Positions 43,782 through 43,789 of a stretch of 43,789 nucleotides of DNA are shown one piece after another. The position numbers were made by a program, and so were the translations under genes. Source of the DNA: Pseudomonas lopnurensis (GTDB taxonomy: Bacteria; Pseudomonadota; Gammaproteobacteria; Pseudomonadales; Pseudomonadaceae); assembly GCF_015070855.1 (NCBI RefSeq), contig NZ_JADDIX010000040.1, forward strand, positions 44,100-87,888, written 5' to 3'. Below the pieces are notes generated by a model. That model ran no database searches. It worked only from the letters and a program-made list of their open reading frames with translations, and was not told the origin of the DNA. Each line of letters starts with the position of its first letter. The stretch's first letter is position 1.

Positions 43782-43789
43782 ATGCGGAT

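Overview
The window is a GC-rich chromosomal segment from a Pseudomonas-type gammaproteobacterium. The evidence is gene order that I recall from P. aeruginosa: dusA-tal-rssC-rssB-PilZ gene-mlaA-queF, and nrdB/nrdA beside a two-component pair. It also carries several Pseudomonas-style REP/BIME repeats (GGTGGGCT..AGCCCACC, GTTGGGCTTCG.., GTGGAAAA..TTTTCCAC). The fused ben-cat layout without catR and the REP types resemble the P. stutzeri/mendocina branch; that placement is an inference.

1-12.9 kb is a complete upper benzoate pathway, almost all on the minus strand. Reading 5' to 3' on that strand: pcaR, benR, benA-benB-benC-benD-benK, catB-catC-catA, benE, benF. Benzoate enters through the BenF porin and the BenK/BenE permeases. 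BenABC and BenD convert it to catechol, CatA opens the ring, and CatB and CatC carry it to beta-ketoadipate enol-lactone. Regulatory sites are readable: two BenR/XylS half-sites and a Pm-like -10 before benA, a palindromic PcaR-type operator before pcaR, and A-rich Crc/Hfq-type motifs before benA, benK and benF.

12.9-25.7 kb is housekeeping: nicotinamidase, DusA, transaldolase, the RssB/RssC general-stress regulators, a frameshifted PilZ gene, MlaA, a DUF4404 protein, QueF, an ABC-2 exporter, AstE and AstC (without the rest of the arginine succinyltransferase operon), and a crotonase. 25.8-34.8 kb holds tRNA-Ser(GGA), a VOC protein divergent from a LysR regulator, a small lower-GC accessory patch (unknown 80-aa protein, Xre regulator behind a 31-bp palindrome), a DUF1810 protein, a secreted Pro/Gly-rich protein, a 31-aa membrane microprotein, a rhodanese, an MscS channel, FadE and an exact 116-bp tandem duplication of a BIME.

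34.8-42.2 kb has an RstAB-like two-component system divergent from nrdA-nrdB. The space between them is a dense control region with NrdR-type boxes, a DnaA box and two promoters. 42.2-43.7 kb is a markedly AT-richer two-gene unit, a degenerate receiver-domain protein followed by a GHKL ATPase without a recognisable phospho-accepting His box. It is the best candidate in the window for an undescribed system.
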